Shown: piece after piece, positions 1 to 7,878 of the stretch
How positions within the stretch are numbered: the first letter of the stretch is position 1
Layout: each line of letters begins with the position of its first letter
Assembly (NCBI GenBank): GCA_963742655.1
Contig: CAVUMM010000006.1
Location: forward strand, 248,001-312,000
Length of the DNA: 64,000 nucleotides
Origin: JAICLK01 sp963742655
GTDB lineage: Bacteria; Patescibacteriota; Saccharimonadia; Saccharimonadales; UBA4665
Direction of reading: 5' to 3'
Notes under the pieces: generated by a model
Told to the model about the DNA's origin: nothing
Databases searched by the model: none
The model's input: only the letters and a program-made list of their open reading frames with translations
Translations under genes and position numbers: made by a program

Positions 1-1
1 C

Positions 2-82
2 GGCCGTGCCGCCAACATGGGCCCCGACATAGCCTGGTTCAAAGATCCCGCCGGAAATATTCTGTCGGTGCTGCAAAATTAA
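2..82 (+). CDS. C-terminus of a glyoxalase/VOC-family protein (partial)
   Basis: An open frame enters from the left edge and ends with TAA after 26 codons. The visible tail contains AWFKDPAGNILSVLQN, which matches the usual last beta strand of VOC (glyoxalase/bleomycin-resistance) proteins, where the pattern is a D-P-x-G-N-x-[IL] turn. Nothing can be said about substrate or metal ligands because the rest lies outside the window. It converges directly on the TrmB-type gene with no spacer. The family call rests on a short motif only. Confidence 0.55.
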   Translation, partial: GRAANMGPDIAWFKDPAGNILSVLQN

Positions 83-853
83 TTATTTTGCAAGTTGCCA
101 ATAATGTTCAAACATCTGGCGCATCATTTTTGAATAATCATAGTTGATGACTTCGAATCCGACTTTTTGGTCGTTACGCCAATGATACGTCGCGACCGTG
201 CCGTTATAAATTGAGATCTGATTCTGCAGAGTTAGCACGTTTCTAGGGATTGTCCGGTGTATATAGCGAGCCATGAATTCATCGTTGAATGTAAATGGCT
301 TGTCCTTTTCGCCCGGGTTGAGCAGTTCTCGGATTTTGTAATTCGCTTCGACAGTCATGGCTCTATGCTTCTCGGCCCAGCGCCGATCCGGCACCAAATC
401 TTCAATCGTTCCGCTGCCGAAAATCAAGTTATCATCCTTTGATTTCAGCTCATGCCAAAGCATTTGCTTGAAGCCTTCCGTGCCTTCGTAAGTATGGATT
501 ACAAATCCGCTCGCTTCTCTTGCTTTAAATTGTTCCAATACCGGCAAAAGCTGATTGAAGCTGTCACGCTGACTTTTCAGCTTTTCCTCTTTGGCGACGA
601 GCTCAACCTCGAGGGTCGTGGGGTCCGCAGCAACCAAAAATGTTCCGCGGTCGTCGGTACGCTTGGTAACCAGGCTGCGTTTTTCGAGGTCGCTAATCAG
701 CCGGTACACCTTCGTGCGGTTTATACCGGTAGCGTGGGCCAATCGCAAATGAGTGCTCGGCTCTTTAAGTAATTCCACATATAATCGGGCCTCATCGGGT
801 TGCAGGCCGATCGTGCGAAGCTGACCTAGAACTATGTCCGTGTTGTTCAACAT
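83..853 (-). CDS. TrmB-family transcriptional regulator
   Basis: A 256-residue protein with the TrmB architecture. An N-terminal winged helix-turn-helix spans about residues 8-70 (LQPDEARLYVELL, then GINRTKVYRLISDLEKRSLV as recognition helix and wing). A short coiled helix follows at about 80-110, then a C-terminal ligand-sensing region. Bacterial TrmB-like proteins usually sense sugars or related metabolites and act as repressors or activators of neighbouring transport and catabolic genes. The gene is divergent from the M24-like/transporter/dehydrogenase cluster, which is its likely target (inference). An imperfect palindrome abuts its start codon. A TTGCAT-N16-TAAACT promoter candidate ends 7 nt before the ATG, which would make the mRNA nearly leaderless. 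Confidence 0.85.
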   Translation of the reverse strand: MLNNTDIVLGQLRTIGLQPDEARLYVELLKEPSTHLRLAHATGINRTKVYRLISDLEKRSLVTKRTDDRGTFLVAADPTTLEVELVAKEEKLKSQRDSFNQLLPVLEQFKAREASGFVIHTYEGTEGFKQMLWHELKSKDDNLIFGSGTIEDLVPDRRWAEKHRAMTVEANYKIRELLNPGEKDKPFTFNDEFMARYIHRTIPRNVLTLQNQISIYNGTVATYHWRNDQKVGFEVINYDYSKMMRQMFEHYWQLAK

Positions 854-868
854 GGTGAACAGTTTACC
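854..868. promoter_or_regulatory. candidate operator (inverted repeat) between divergent genes
   Basis: GGTGAAC-A-GTTTACC is a 7-bp inverted repeat with one mismatch around a single central base. It touches the ATG of the TrmB-type gene and overlaps that gene's candidate -10 (TAAACT on the minus strand). Its position suits autoregulation and control of the divergent cluster. Binding by the TrmB protein is inferred from position only. Confidence 0.35.
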
Positions 869-926
869 GTAATTTAGTTTTTATGCAATACTAACAACAT
901 TATTACAATAATTCTGGAGATTAAGA

Positions 927-1694
927 ATGGGACAGCTTGAACAAAGCATGGCAGATTATCGAGCAATTTTCGACCATGATGATTTTACTGCACCTTTTGT
1001 CGAATTTGTAACCGCCGTCCGAAGTATGGCCCCATCACCTGATGAAATGACTCAAGTGAGTTCGCAGAGTAGACGCATGCTAGGTGCGATTGCTGATGTC
1101 CGTCGCGTAACAACGTACCACGGGGGCGGTAATGCCGTCCCATATTTTCGCGGAAGCGGGATAGTGGTCGCGGGAGATAGCGAGGGTCTGGTCGCCGTAG
1201 ACTATCAAAGCAGTGGAATTACTGAAGGTTTTGATGACACACGCGTTGGAGATCCGGTAGCCGATCGATACCCGTCGTATCAACATGTCGCTCTTGAAAA
1301 AGTTGCTAAAGGAGCGTTGATTTACCACATAATGCTTCGTTCTAATGGCATTACTATGAGCGGTTTATACGGAGCGGTGAATGAAATATTAGTCGCAAAC
1401 GGTCTCCAGGATGCGGAGGTCCCGCACCACTTGGGTTATGCCCAATACGGTTCGACGGGCTTGGTGGCCGGGGCCAGCGGTATGCTGCCAAGCAAAGATC
1501 AGGACGAGCAAATGCGCCGTTATCACGCCGGAGTCGTCGATCAAGATACTGCTCGAGGTTGGGTTGAATGGCCAGGCGATTATTTTGCAGGATTCCATGA
1601 CAAAGTCGCGGCAGATTCTGTATTGAGTACGTATCATACCAATCGGACCATCTTGCATATCGGCCATTTGGTAGCCGGCGAAAATGTGCATTAG
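927..1694 (+). CDS. divergent M24 (pita-bread) metallopeptidase-like protein
   Basis: A 255-residue soluble protein without a signal peptide, starting 7 nt after a GGAG ribosome site. Residues about 85-115 (GLVAVDYQSSGITEGFDDTR) match the M24 pattern in which a VDYG strand and a DxTRT strand supply two metal-binding Asp. HHLGYAQYG at about 171 sits where the GHGxG histidine is expected. Glu residues in WVEWPG and AGENVH could be the last two ligands. The family includes methionine aminopeptidase, prolidase and creatinase-like amidohydrolases. The protein is close in length to aminopeptidases but clearly divergent, so activity is uncertain. It lies 15 bp before the EamA transporter and is probably co-transcribed with it and the dehydrogenases. 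A structural match would settle the call. Confidence 0.45.
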   Translation: MGQLEQSMADYRAIFDHDDFTAPFVEFVTAVRSMAPSPDEMTQVSSQSRRMLGAIADVRRVTTYHGGGNAVPYFRGSGIVVAGDSEGLVAVDYQSSGITEGFDDTRVGDPVADRYPSYQHVALEKVAKGALIYHIMLRSNGITMSGLYGAVNEILVANGLQDAEVPHHLGYAQYGSTGLVAGASGMLPSKDQDEQMRRYHAGVVDQDTARGWVEWPGDYFAGFHDKVAADSVLSTYHTNRTILHIGHLVAGENVH

Positions 1695-1709
1695 AATACA
1701 AGCAGCAAT

Positions 1710-2639
1710 ATGATAAAAACCGTCAAGAAACACACTGCCAATGAAGTATTCTTTGGTTCGGGCCTGATTGTGTTATCCGCGATATTTTATGGGAGCTACG
1801 GCATTTGGACACGCCTGATGGGAAACAGTTTCGGCCCGTATATGCAGGCCTGGATTCGAGCCTTGCTTGTTGTGCTGATAATGTTACCCATTGCTCTTTT
1901 TGGGAAACAAAAGTGGGAGCGATTCAGGTGGCGCGAGGATAAGTGGTGGTTTTTGCTGTCGGCGCTTGCATCGTTAATGCTTGCGGCACCTCTGTATTAC
2001 GCGATAAATAAAATTGGTATAAGTTTGGCAATTCTAATGATGTATGCGGGTTATTTATTATCTATGTTCTTTTTCGGATGGTTGTTTAATAAAGAGCGGT
2101 ATGGGTTCGATAAGTTTATCGCGACCTTCTTGGCTTTGGCCGGCCTGCTACTTACTTTTTCACCCCCATTCGGGGGCGGATCGTTATTTGCTTTCGCAGC
2201 GGCTCTCGCAGCGGGCATTTCAATTGGGCTGGACATGGCTGTGTCGCAAAAACTTAGATACAATTCCTCGCAGACGACAATCGTGGCATGGGGCACTGGT
2301 CTCATTGTAAATTTGCCGGTAGCATTTATTCTCGGTGAACATACGCCAGGATTCCATAACCCTGTTGCATGGTTGTATTTACTTATTTTTGCAGTCGCAA
2401 ATATTGCCGCATCGTGGCTTTCGATTCATGGCGTAAAATTGATCGAAGCAGGCGCTGCAGGTATCATCGGGTTGCTCGAAATCATTTGGGCGATGTTATT
2501 CGGAGTCGTATTCTTTGGAGAGCGTCCAGAAACGCTAGCCTATTTTGGCGCCGTTTGTATTATCATTGCCGCAGCAATACCGTACATCAAAGAGTTTAAA
2601 TCCGCAAAGAACAAAATAATCGAGGAGTTGCCATCATGA
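1710..2639 (+). CDS. EamA/DMT-superfamily transporter
   Basis: A 309-residue, very hydrophobic protein with about ten membrane helices arranged as two EamA repeats (about residues 15-140 and 150-295). The first helix has the typical SGLIVLSAIFYGSYGIWTR pattern. The second repeat ends EIIWAMLFGVVFFGERP, a characteristic EamA signature. DMT transporters move small metabolites such as amino acids, nucleosides or organic acids, and the substrate cannot be read from sequence. The stop overlaps the start of the first Ldh_2 gene (ATGA), so it belongs to that operon and may carry the substrate or product of those enzymes (inference). Confidence 0.85.
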   Translation: MIKTVKKHTANEVFFGSGLIVLSAIFYGSYGIWTRLMGNSFGPYMQAWIRALLVVLIMLPIALFGKQKWERFRWREDKWWFLLSALASLMLAAPLYYAINKIGISLAILMMYAGYLLSMFFFGWLFNKERYGFDKFIATFLALAGLLLTFSPPFGGGSLFAFAAALAAGISIGLDMAVSQKLRYNSSQTTIVAWGTGLIVNLPVAFILGEHTPGFHNPVAWLYLLIFAVANIAASWLSIHGVKLIEAGAAGIIGLLEIIWAMLFGVVFFGERPETLAYFGAVCIIIAAAIPYIKEFKSAKNKIIEELPS

Positions 2640-3628
2640 AGGTCAAAGTCGCAGATGTAAAAAAAATGCTTGAAGAAATTTTCGCCGCGAAAGGCGCGGA
2701 TCCCGAAATGGTCGCCTGGCTTACCGAATTGTCATTGGAGCAGGATTTGACCGGCAATTATTTTAGCGGGTTCGAGGAATCGCCCGAGGGTATTTACGGT
2801 GACATCGGGTCGACAGCCAAAGAAACTTACGAGGTAAATAAGCCGGCCCTGAAATTGATCAATGGCAATGGCCACGCGATAAAAATTATATTGAAAGATT
2901 TAATGCCAAAAGCGGTTGATTGGGCCCGGCAGCAAGGCCAGGTTGTAATCGGGTTTAAAAACTGCGGGTATCATGGCGCGATGGGAACGATCGCCAGAAA
3001 ATTCGCGGAACAAGACATAATTTGCGTTTATTCTGCTAATGGCGGGCCAGCGACCGTGACACCATTCGGAGGCACAAAAGAACTGTTCGGCACCAATCCC
3101 CTTGCCTACGGAATCCCAGCATCGGCCGATCCGATAGTTTTTGACGCGGCGACGTCCGAGCGTCCATTCGGCTCGATAAAACGCGCAAAAGATCTGGGGC
3201 AGCCGCTGCAAGAAAACACCTATTACGATAAGTCTGGTAAGTTCACAACAAATCCCGACGAAGCCATGTCAATAATCCCCTTCGGTGAGCATAGAGGATA
3301 TGCGATAAACTTGCTACTAGATATTCTCACAGGTGCCCTGGTCGGTGCGAAATCCGGGAGCTTGGTGGCGGATGAATCCGATCTCGGAGGTATGTTAATC
3401 CTGATCGATCCGGCAGCATTCGGGCCAGTCGAAGAGTTTAAGGTGCAAACAGACAAAATAGTCCAGGATATACAAAGTAATCCTAGAGCCGAAGGTGTCA
3501 GCGAAGTGCGCGTGCCCGGTTTCCGCGCAAAAAAGTACCACGACCAGCAATTGAAAGACGGAGAGATTGAGGTAGAAGACCGCATCTGGCAAAAGTTCTC
3601 TGTATTGCATAAAAAGATGGTAAGCTAA
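2636..3628 (+). CDS. malate/L-lactate dehydrogenase family oxidoreductase (Ldh_2), copy 1
   Basis: A 330-residue protein of the Ldh_2 family, NAD(P)-dependent dehydrogenases of 2-hydroxyacids such as malate, L-lactate, ureidoglycolate and sulfolactate. Family marks are ELFGTNPLAYGIPA at about 146-160, the following VFDAATSE, and FGEHRGYAINLLLDILTGAL at about 217-236. The catalytic loop usually reads SNHFGxAG. Here it reads NCGYHGAMG (about 108-116), so a His is present but one place later in a gap-free alignment. A GAGGAG site precedes the ATG. It overlaps the transporter by 4 nt and is followed 28 nt later by a diverged paralog. Substrate unknown. Confidence 0.85.
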   Translation: MKVKVADVKKMLEEIFAAKGADPEMVAWLTELSLEQDLTGNYFSGFEESPEGIYGDIGSTAKETYEVNKPALKLINGNGHAIKIILKDLMPKAVDWARQQGQVVIGFKNCGYHGAMGTIARKFAEQDIICVYSANGGPATVTPFGGTKELFGTNPLAYGIPASADPIVFDAATSERPFGSIKRAKDLGQPLQENTYYDKSGKFTTNPDEAMSIIPFGEHRGYAINLLLDILTGALVGAKSGSLVADESDLGGMLILIDPAAFGPVEEFKVQTDKIVQDIQSNPRAEGVSEVRVPGFRAKKYHDQQLKDGEIEVEDRIWQKFSVLHKKMVS

Positions 3629-3656
3629 GGATTATTTACGGGCATAAGGAGTGAAC

Positions 3657-4643
3657 ATGAAAGTCAAACTGGCCGACCTAAACGCTAAAGTACTTACCGG
3701 AGTTCAAAAACTTGGATATAAGGGCGAAGACGCGCAGATTATTTCTGATGTTTTGCTTTACGCGCAGCTGCGCGGCAACAATCAGGGCATTACCAAAATT
3801 GCGACAGGCGGTGTGCCGAAAGCCGGTGATGTTGAAGAGTTGAAAACCGTCAAAGAGAACAAATGCGGCGCGCTGATGTACGGCGGGCATTCGATGGTCG
3901 CTTCCGCGAAGGCCGCGCAAAAAGCCGTTGATTTGGCTAAGGAGCATGGTGTCGGCGTAGTTTGTACGAATCACAACTCTACATCGTCGGGTGCAATCGG
4001 TTATTTCTCGCGGCTGATAGCGAAACAAGGCTATATTGGATTCGTTTGTGTCGGCAACGGGCAGTTTAAATTCGTGGCACCGGCCGGTTCCGCCGAGCCG
4101 AAACTTGGCACAAACCCATTTACCTATGCTTTCCCCTACACTGGTGGCGAAGTTGTTTTTGATAACGCAACTGCTGCGATGGCATTTTTCGGTATCATCG
4201 AAGCTAAACTGAAAGGCGAACCATTGCCAGCCGGAATCGGTTTTGATAAAAACGGCAACCCGAGCACCAATGCCGCCGAAGTTCTAGACGGATCAATCGC
4301 GACATTTGCCGGACACAAAGGATTCGGCCTTTCCCTGTTTGTGCAGTTGCTTGGAAGCGCGTTCGCACTTGCGGGATTTCCGGGTTCATACGCAGAGGAC
4401 GGCCAGGGTACGTTCGTGTTGGCGCTTGACCCGGGTTTGTTAGCTGGAAAAGACGAATACATGAAGCGTGCGACGGAGTTGGTCCAGTATGTAAAATCCG
4501 CCACGCCTCTTCCTGGGCAAGAAGTACTGCTGCCCGGCGAGCACGGTGATTCAATTACGAAGCAGGCCGAAGCCAGCGGCGAAATGGAAATCGATGATGC
4601 GATTTGGAACGAACTGATTACGTATGTTGAAGCTAAATCTTAG
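3657..4643 (+). CDS. malate/L-lactate dehydrogenase family oxidoreductase (Ldh_2), copy 2
   Basis: A paralog of the preceding gene. The ATG at 3657 is chosen because an AAGGAG site ends at 3651, 5 nt upstream; the GTG at 3651 would overlap that site. Family marks are KLGTNPFTYAFP, VFDNATAAMAFF and FAGHKGFGLSLFVQLLGSAFA. In the catalytic loop, CTNHNSTSSGAIGYF aligns Ser-Ser with the His-Phe of SNHFGAAG, so the usual catalytic histidine seems absent or displaced. The two copies might form a heteromer in which only one is catalytic, or this copy may use another substrate; both are inferences. It has no obvious terminator after it. Confidence 0.83.
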   Translation: MKVKLADLNAKVLTGVQKLGYKGEDAQIISDVLLYAQLRGNNQGITKIATGGVPKAGDVEELKTVKENKCGALMYGGHSMVASAKAAQKAVDLAKEHGVGVVCTNHNSTSSGAIGYFSRLIAKQGYIGFVCVGNGQFKFVAPAGSAEPKLGTNPFTYAFPYTGGEVVFDNATAAMAFFGIIEAKLKGEPLPAGIGFDKNGNPSTNAAEVLDGSIATFAGHKGFGLSLFVQLLGSAFALAGFPGSYAEDGQGTFVLALDPGLLAGKDEYMKRATELVQYVKSATPLPGQEVLLPGEHGDSITKQAEASGEMEIDDAIWNELITYVEAKS

Positions 4644-4807
4644 CTTAGCATGTCGTATTGCTCGCCATAAGTAAGTTGAATTCCTAAGCTTGCAGCGTGA
4701 TTCCGTTAGATATCCCCTGTACGACATTGCGTAATATAATGGATACGGTGTACTATTTATGCATAAGCTAAAAACTAAAACTGCCAAAACGGATTATCTC
4801 TAACGGG

Positions 4808-6472
4808 ATGGATGAATTTAAACAAAAACTCTTAGACAAAGATTTCAAAGGCGAGATTGATGATGCCGCCGAGGCGCTGGAATTCGCCAGCCATGATGCG
4901 TCGATGTTCGAGATTAAGCCAAAACTTGTGGTGCGGCCGAAAACCTCCAAAGACGTCGAGAAGCTCGTTGCGCTTGTAGCAGAGCTGAAAAAAACTGATC
5001 GCGATTTGAGCCTGACGGCACGCAGCGCCGGCACCGACATGGGCGGCGGCGCGATCAATGACTCGATAATTGTCGATTTTAACAAGCATTTTACTAAAAT
5101 TGAAAAAGTCGACGCCAGTAAGGCGCATGTGCAGCCCGGCGTATTTTACCGTGATTTCGAAAAAGCAACTCTCAAGCATCATGCGTTAATGCCTTCATAC
5201 CCCGCTTCGCGTGACTTGTGTACAGTCGGCGGTATGGTGAATAATAATGCCGGCGGCGAAAAATCTTTGGAATTCGGCAAGACTGAAAACTACGTGACCG
5301 AACTTAAGTTCGTATTTGCGGATGGCGTTGAGCGTATTATTAAGCCGCTCAACAAAGTCCAGCTCATTAAAAAAATGGCCCAAAAAGATTTCGAAGGCAT
5401 GGTATATAAAGAAATCTTTAACCTTATCGAAAAACATTACGATAAAATCAAAGCCGCCAAGCCGCACGTAACGAAAAATTCCACCGGCTACAATTTATGG
5501 GATGTGTGGGACCGCGAAACCGGCGTGTTTGATATGAACAAACTTATTGTGGGCGCACAAGGAACGCTTGGGTTTGTAACCGATATTCACTTCAAGCTGG
5601 TGCCTGCCCGTCCCCACTCTGGATTGTTGGTGCTGTTTTTGCATGACATTGGCGACTTGGGCGAAATTATTCCCAAAGTGCTTGAATACAAACCGGCGAC
5701 GTTTGAAAGTTTTGACGATGCCACGCTGTGGCTTTCCATACGATTCATGCCGAGTTTTTTGAAATTGCTTGGCCCAAAGCGTTTTATACATTTGTTAGTC
5801 AGTCTTATTCCGGACGGATTGCAGCTGCTTCGCGGAGTTCCGAAATTAATTTTAATGGTCGAATTCAATGGCGAGACCGAGGAAGAAGTTCGAGATAAAA
5901 TCAAAGCCCTCCACCATGAGCTCAAAAAACATCGTGCCCGCTACGAAATAAACGGTTTTGAAGAAGACGCCACCGAAGGGAAATCAGAAAAATTCTGGAT
6001 CATGCGCCGCTACAGCTTCCAGCTGCTCCGGAGCAAAGTCAAAGACAAACATACTGCGCCATTTATTGATGACCTGGTCGTTAATCCGCCGTATCTGTCC
6101 GAATTTCTGCCCAAAATCCGAAAAATTGTGAAAAAATACAAATTGATGGCGACGATTGCCGGACATATGGGTGATGGCAACTTTCACATCATCCCACTTA
6201 TGAAGCTGGAGGACCCGAAAGACCGCGCAAAACTGCTGCCGGCGATGGAAGAAGTTGATAATCTGGTTCTGAAATTCCATGGAAGTTTGAGCGGCGAGCA
6301 TAATGACGGGCTGGTGCGCGGACCGTGGCTCGAACATATGTACGGCCATGCTATGCTGGAAATTTTCCGCGAAGCCAAAAATATCATGGACCCGGAAGGT
6401 ATTTTCAACCCGCACAAAAAAGCCAATGCCGAATGGAATTACAGTTTTTCGCATATCCGTGACCATTTTTAA
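4808..6472 (+). CDS. FAD-binding oxidase/dehydrogenase, D-lactate or glycolate type
   Basis: A 554-residue flavoprotein with the two domains of the GlcD/Dld group. The FAD_binding_4 (PCMH) domain is at about residues 35-215 (PKTSKDVEKLV, ARSAGTDMGGGA, GGMVNNNAGGEKSLEFGK). The FAD-oxidase C domain covers about 260-535, with GHMGDGNFH and the tail IMDPEGIFNPHKK. The usual SGEHGIG reads SGEHNDG here. No iron-sulfur domain is fused. Such enzymes oxidise D-2-hydroxyacids and pass electrons to quinones or an electron-transfer partner. Next to two Ldh_2 genes and close to a quinol oxidase, it could feed a short respiratory chain (inference). A perfect TATAAT lies at 4735-4740 upstream. No clear Shine-Dalgarno is seen. 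Confidence 0.85.
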   Translation: MDEFKQKLLDKDFKGEIDDAAEALEFASHDASMFEIKPKLVVRPKTSKDVEKLVALVAELKKTDRDLSLTARSAGTDMGGGAINDSIIVDFNKHFTKIEKVDASKAHVQPGVFYRDFEKATLKHHALMPSYPASRDLCTVGGMVNNNAGGEKSLEFGKTENYVTELKFVFADGVERIIKPLNKVQLIKKMAQKDFEGMVYKEIFNLIEKHYDKIKAAKPHVTKNSTGYNLWDVWDRETGVFDMNKLIVGAQGTLGFVTDIHFKLVPARPHSGLLVLFLHDIGDLGEIIPKVLEYKPATFESFDDATLWLSIRFMPSFLKLLGPKRFIHLLVSLIPDGLQLLRGVPKLILMVEFNGETEEEVRDKIKALHHELKKHRARYEINGFEEDATEGKSEKFWIMRRYSFQLLRSKVKDKHTAPFIDDLVVNPPYLSEFLPKIRKIVKKYKLMATIAGHMGDGNFHIIPLMKLEDPKDRAKLLPAMEEVDNLVLKFHGSLSGEHNDGLVRGPWLEHMYGHAMLEIFREAKNIMDPEGIFNPHKKANAEWNYSFSHIRDHF

Positions 6473-6693
6473 CATAAAGACATGGAAACAAACAAGCTGT
6501 CAAACTTGTGATAGCAATACCGTATATGATGTATCGGTATTTGTGATTAATTCAGCCTACCCTTGTTCGAAAATTATAAATATGTATAAGTTGTCAAATA
6601 TATCACAGCACTATACTAAAATTTGTGTAAATATGTTGTTACTTACGACTTTTTAGTTGCAAGCTTAGTAAATACTAAATAAGGGGGTGTGGT
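6473..6693. other. intergenic region before the small secreted protein
   Basis: An AT-rich gap of 221 bp. It contains a 7-bp inverted repeat (AATACCG at 6516-6522 and CGGTATT at 6535-6541) just after the flavoprotein gene. The repeat lacks a T-tract, so it is at best a weak terminator. The rest should hold the promoter of the secreted-protein gene, but no convincing -35/-10 pair could be assigned. No supported ORF. Confidence 0.4.
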
Positions 6694-7050
6694 ATGAGAC
6701 AAGTTATCAAAAAAGCAATCATCGCTGGGTCGGTACTTGCGGCCAGCGTGATACCATCAGCTAGCGCTGCGGCAGGCACGGCAGGCGGCGGTTCGAACGC
6801 TACGTCAATTAAAAGTACGTCGGCAGCCGTCAAGGCAGATAAGAGTAATTCGAACTCTTCGAATTCAGTCGCATATGTCAATAAGACAGTGAACTACGAA
6901 GCGCTATATTACGTGAAGTACAGTGCCAGCGAAACGGCATATTTCGCAAACGCGCAGCAATCGGCGAATAACGCATCATTCGCAGCCGCGTTAAACAAGT
7001 CGTCATTCAACGACTATAGCATGCCAAGTTATGGGGGTATGTACAACTAG
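6694..7050 (+). CDS. small secreted Ser/Ala/Asn-rich protein
   Basis: A 118-residue protein with a clear signal peptide (MRQVIKKA, hydrophobic IIAGSVLAASVIPSASA, likely cleavage near AAA at about 25). The mature part is low-complexity Ser/Asn/Ala, then a Tyr-rich segment (YEALYYVKYSASETAYF), and ends MPSYGGMYN. There are no cysteines and no anchor motif. A strong AAGGGGG site 6 nt before the ATG and an excellent terminator after the gene suggest a single-gene, possibly well expressed transcript. No family was recognised. A surface or released structural peptide is one possibility. Confidence 0.7.
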   Translation: MRQVIKKAIIAGSVLAASVIPSASAAAGTAGGGSNATSIKSTSAAVKADKSNSNSSNSVAYVNKTVNYEALYYVKYSASETAYFANAQQSANNASFAAALNKSSFNDYSMPSYGGMYN

Positions 7051-7074
7051 CGGTTAAATTAGTACGGTAAGCGG

Positions 7075-7109
7075 AAAAATTGCGGCCACCATAGCAGGCC
7101 GCAATTTTT
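7075..7109 (+). terminator. strong intrinsic terminator of the small secreted protein gene
   Basis: A perfect 13-bp stem (AAAAATTGCGGCC at 7075-7087 pairs with 7097-7109) has a 9-nt loop and ends in a T-run. It works in principle in both directions because the arms are A/T-flanked. The insertion sequence starts six bases downstream. Confidence 0.85.
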
Positions 7110-7114
7110 ATTTA
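7107..7114. repeat. 8-bp target-site duplication, left copy (TTTATTTA)
   Basis: TTTATTTA immediately before the left inverted repeat of the insertion sequence is repeated exactly at 7852-7859 after the right one. Eight base pairs is the duplication size typical of IS1595-family elements. Confidence 0.85.
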
Positions 7115-7851
7115 GGTTCAAGACTAGTTTAGAATCCTTCTGCTATGCTTCTAACAGATGGAAAACAAGTACTTCAAACATTCACATATTTCCGAGGCCA
7201 AATCCCGCCAAGTTGTCCGGCTGTTTTGCGAGGATATGACCGCCACTCAGATCGCTTCACTGACCGGCCTCAACCGCAATACCGTGAATCGCTTACTGAC
7301 GCATATTCGTCAAGTTATTGCCGTCTACTGCGAAGCCGAGTCGCCACTCTCCGGCGAAGTGGAGTTGGACGAGAGCTACTTCGGTGCTCGCCGGGTACGT
7401 GGTAAACGAGGCCGGGGAGCCCATGGTAAAACCATTGTGTTTGGCTTGCTGAAGCGCCAGGGTAAGGTCTACACGCAGATCGTACCCAATGTGAGCCGGG
7501 CCACGCTCAAACAGATTGTGCAGGCCAAAGTAGAATCTGACAGCACCATCTACAGTGACGGCTGGAAGAGCTACGACGGTCTGGTGGACTGGGGCTACAA
7601 GCGGCATTACCGTGTCAATCATGGCGCCAACGAATTCGCTCGTGGCCGGAGCCATATTAACGGCATTGAGAACTTCTGGGGTATTGCCAAAGTCCGGTTG
7701 ACGAAACTGCGCGGGCTGAGACAAGACCACTTCAACCTGCATTTAAAAGAATGCGAATTCCGGTACAGTATGCGGCATGAGGATATGTACCATGCACTGC
7801 TTAAAATCTTACGAAAGGACGCTCAGGGCTAGGCTAAACTAGTCTTGAACC
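7115..7851 (+). mobile_element. complete IS1595-type insertion sequence (737 bp)
   Basis: The element is bounded by perfect 18-bp terminal inverted repeats (GGTTCAAGACTAGTTTAG at 7115-7132 and its complement at 7834-7851) and flanked by TTTATTTA on both sides. It holds a single transposase gene and nothing else. Intact ends, an intact transposase and identical duplications point to a recent insertion. It landed in the A/T tail behind the secreted-protein terminator, between that gene and the 3' end of the cyo operon. Any terminator once present behind cyoD may have been displaced. Confidence 0.92.
7158..7832 (+). CDS. IS1595-family DDE transposase
   Basis: A 224-residue protein. An N-terminal helix-turn-helix (MTATQIASLTGLNRNTVNRLL, about residues 29-49) is followed by the ISXO2-like DDE domain. 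GEVELDESYFGARR at about 66-79 gives the first Asp, IYSDGWKSYDGL at about 132-143 the second, and the HINGIENFWGIAKVRL segment the Asn/Glu region usual for this family. The zinc-ribbon found at the N-terminus of many IS1595 transposases is not present, so it is a short-form member. It almost fills the space between the terminal repeats. It reads toward the 3' end of the cyo operon and may produce antisense transcript there. Confidence 0.92.
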   Translation: MENKYFKHSHISEAKSRQVVRLFCEDMTATQIASLTGLNRNTVNRLLTHIRQVIAVYCEAESPLSGEVELDESYFGARRVRGKRGRGAHGKTIVFGLLKRQGKVYTQIVPNVSRATLKQIVQAKVESDSTIYSDGWKSYDGLVDWGYKRHYRVNHGANEFARGRSHINGIENFWGIAKVRLTKLRGLRQDHFNLHLKECEFRYSMRHEDMYHALLKILRKDAQG

Positions 7852-7859
7852 TTTATTTA
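7852..7859. repeat. 8-bp target-site duplication, right copy (TTTATTTA)
   Basis: Exact copy of the left flank at 7107-7114. It lies 19 bp beyond the cyoD stop. Confidence 0.85.
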
Positions 7860-7878
7860 TTATAGAACCTTTTAATTA

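Noticed and set aside
1354..1733. Two minus-strand ORFs of 114-115 residues opposite the M24-like gene
   Set aside because: They overlap a coding frame with a good ribosome site and show no domain or start signal of their own.
4768..6475. Several minus-strand ORFs (up to 163 residues) opposite the flavoprotein gene
   Set aside because: Shadow frames of a recognised FAD-linked dehydrogenase; compositionally biased and without ribosome sites.
6303..6656. Plus-strand 117-residue ORF overlapping the flavoprotein end
   Set aside because: Most of it is an alternate frame of the flavoprotein gene, and the tail lies in AT-rich intergenic DNA.
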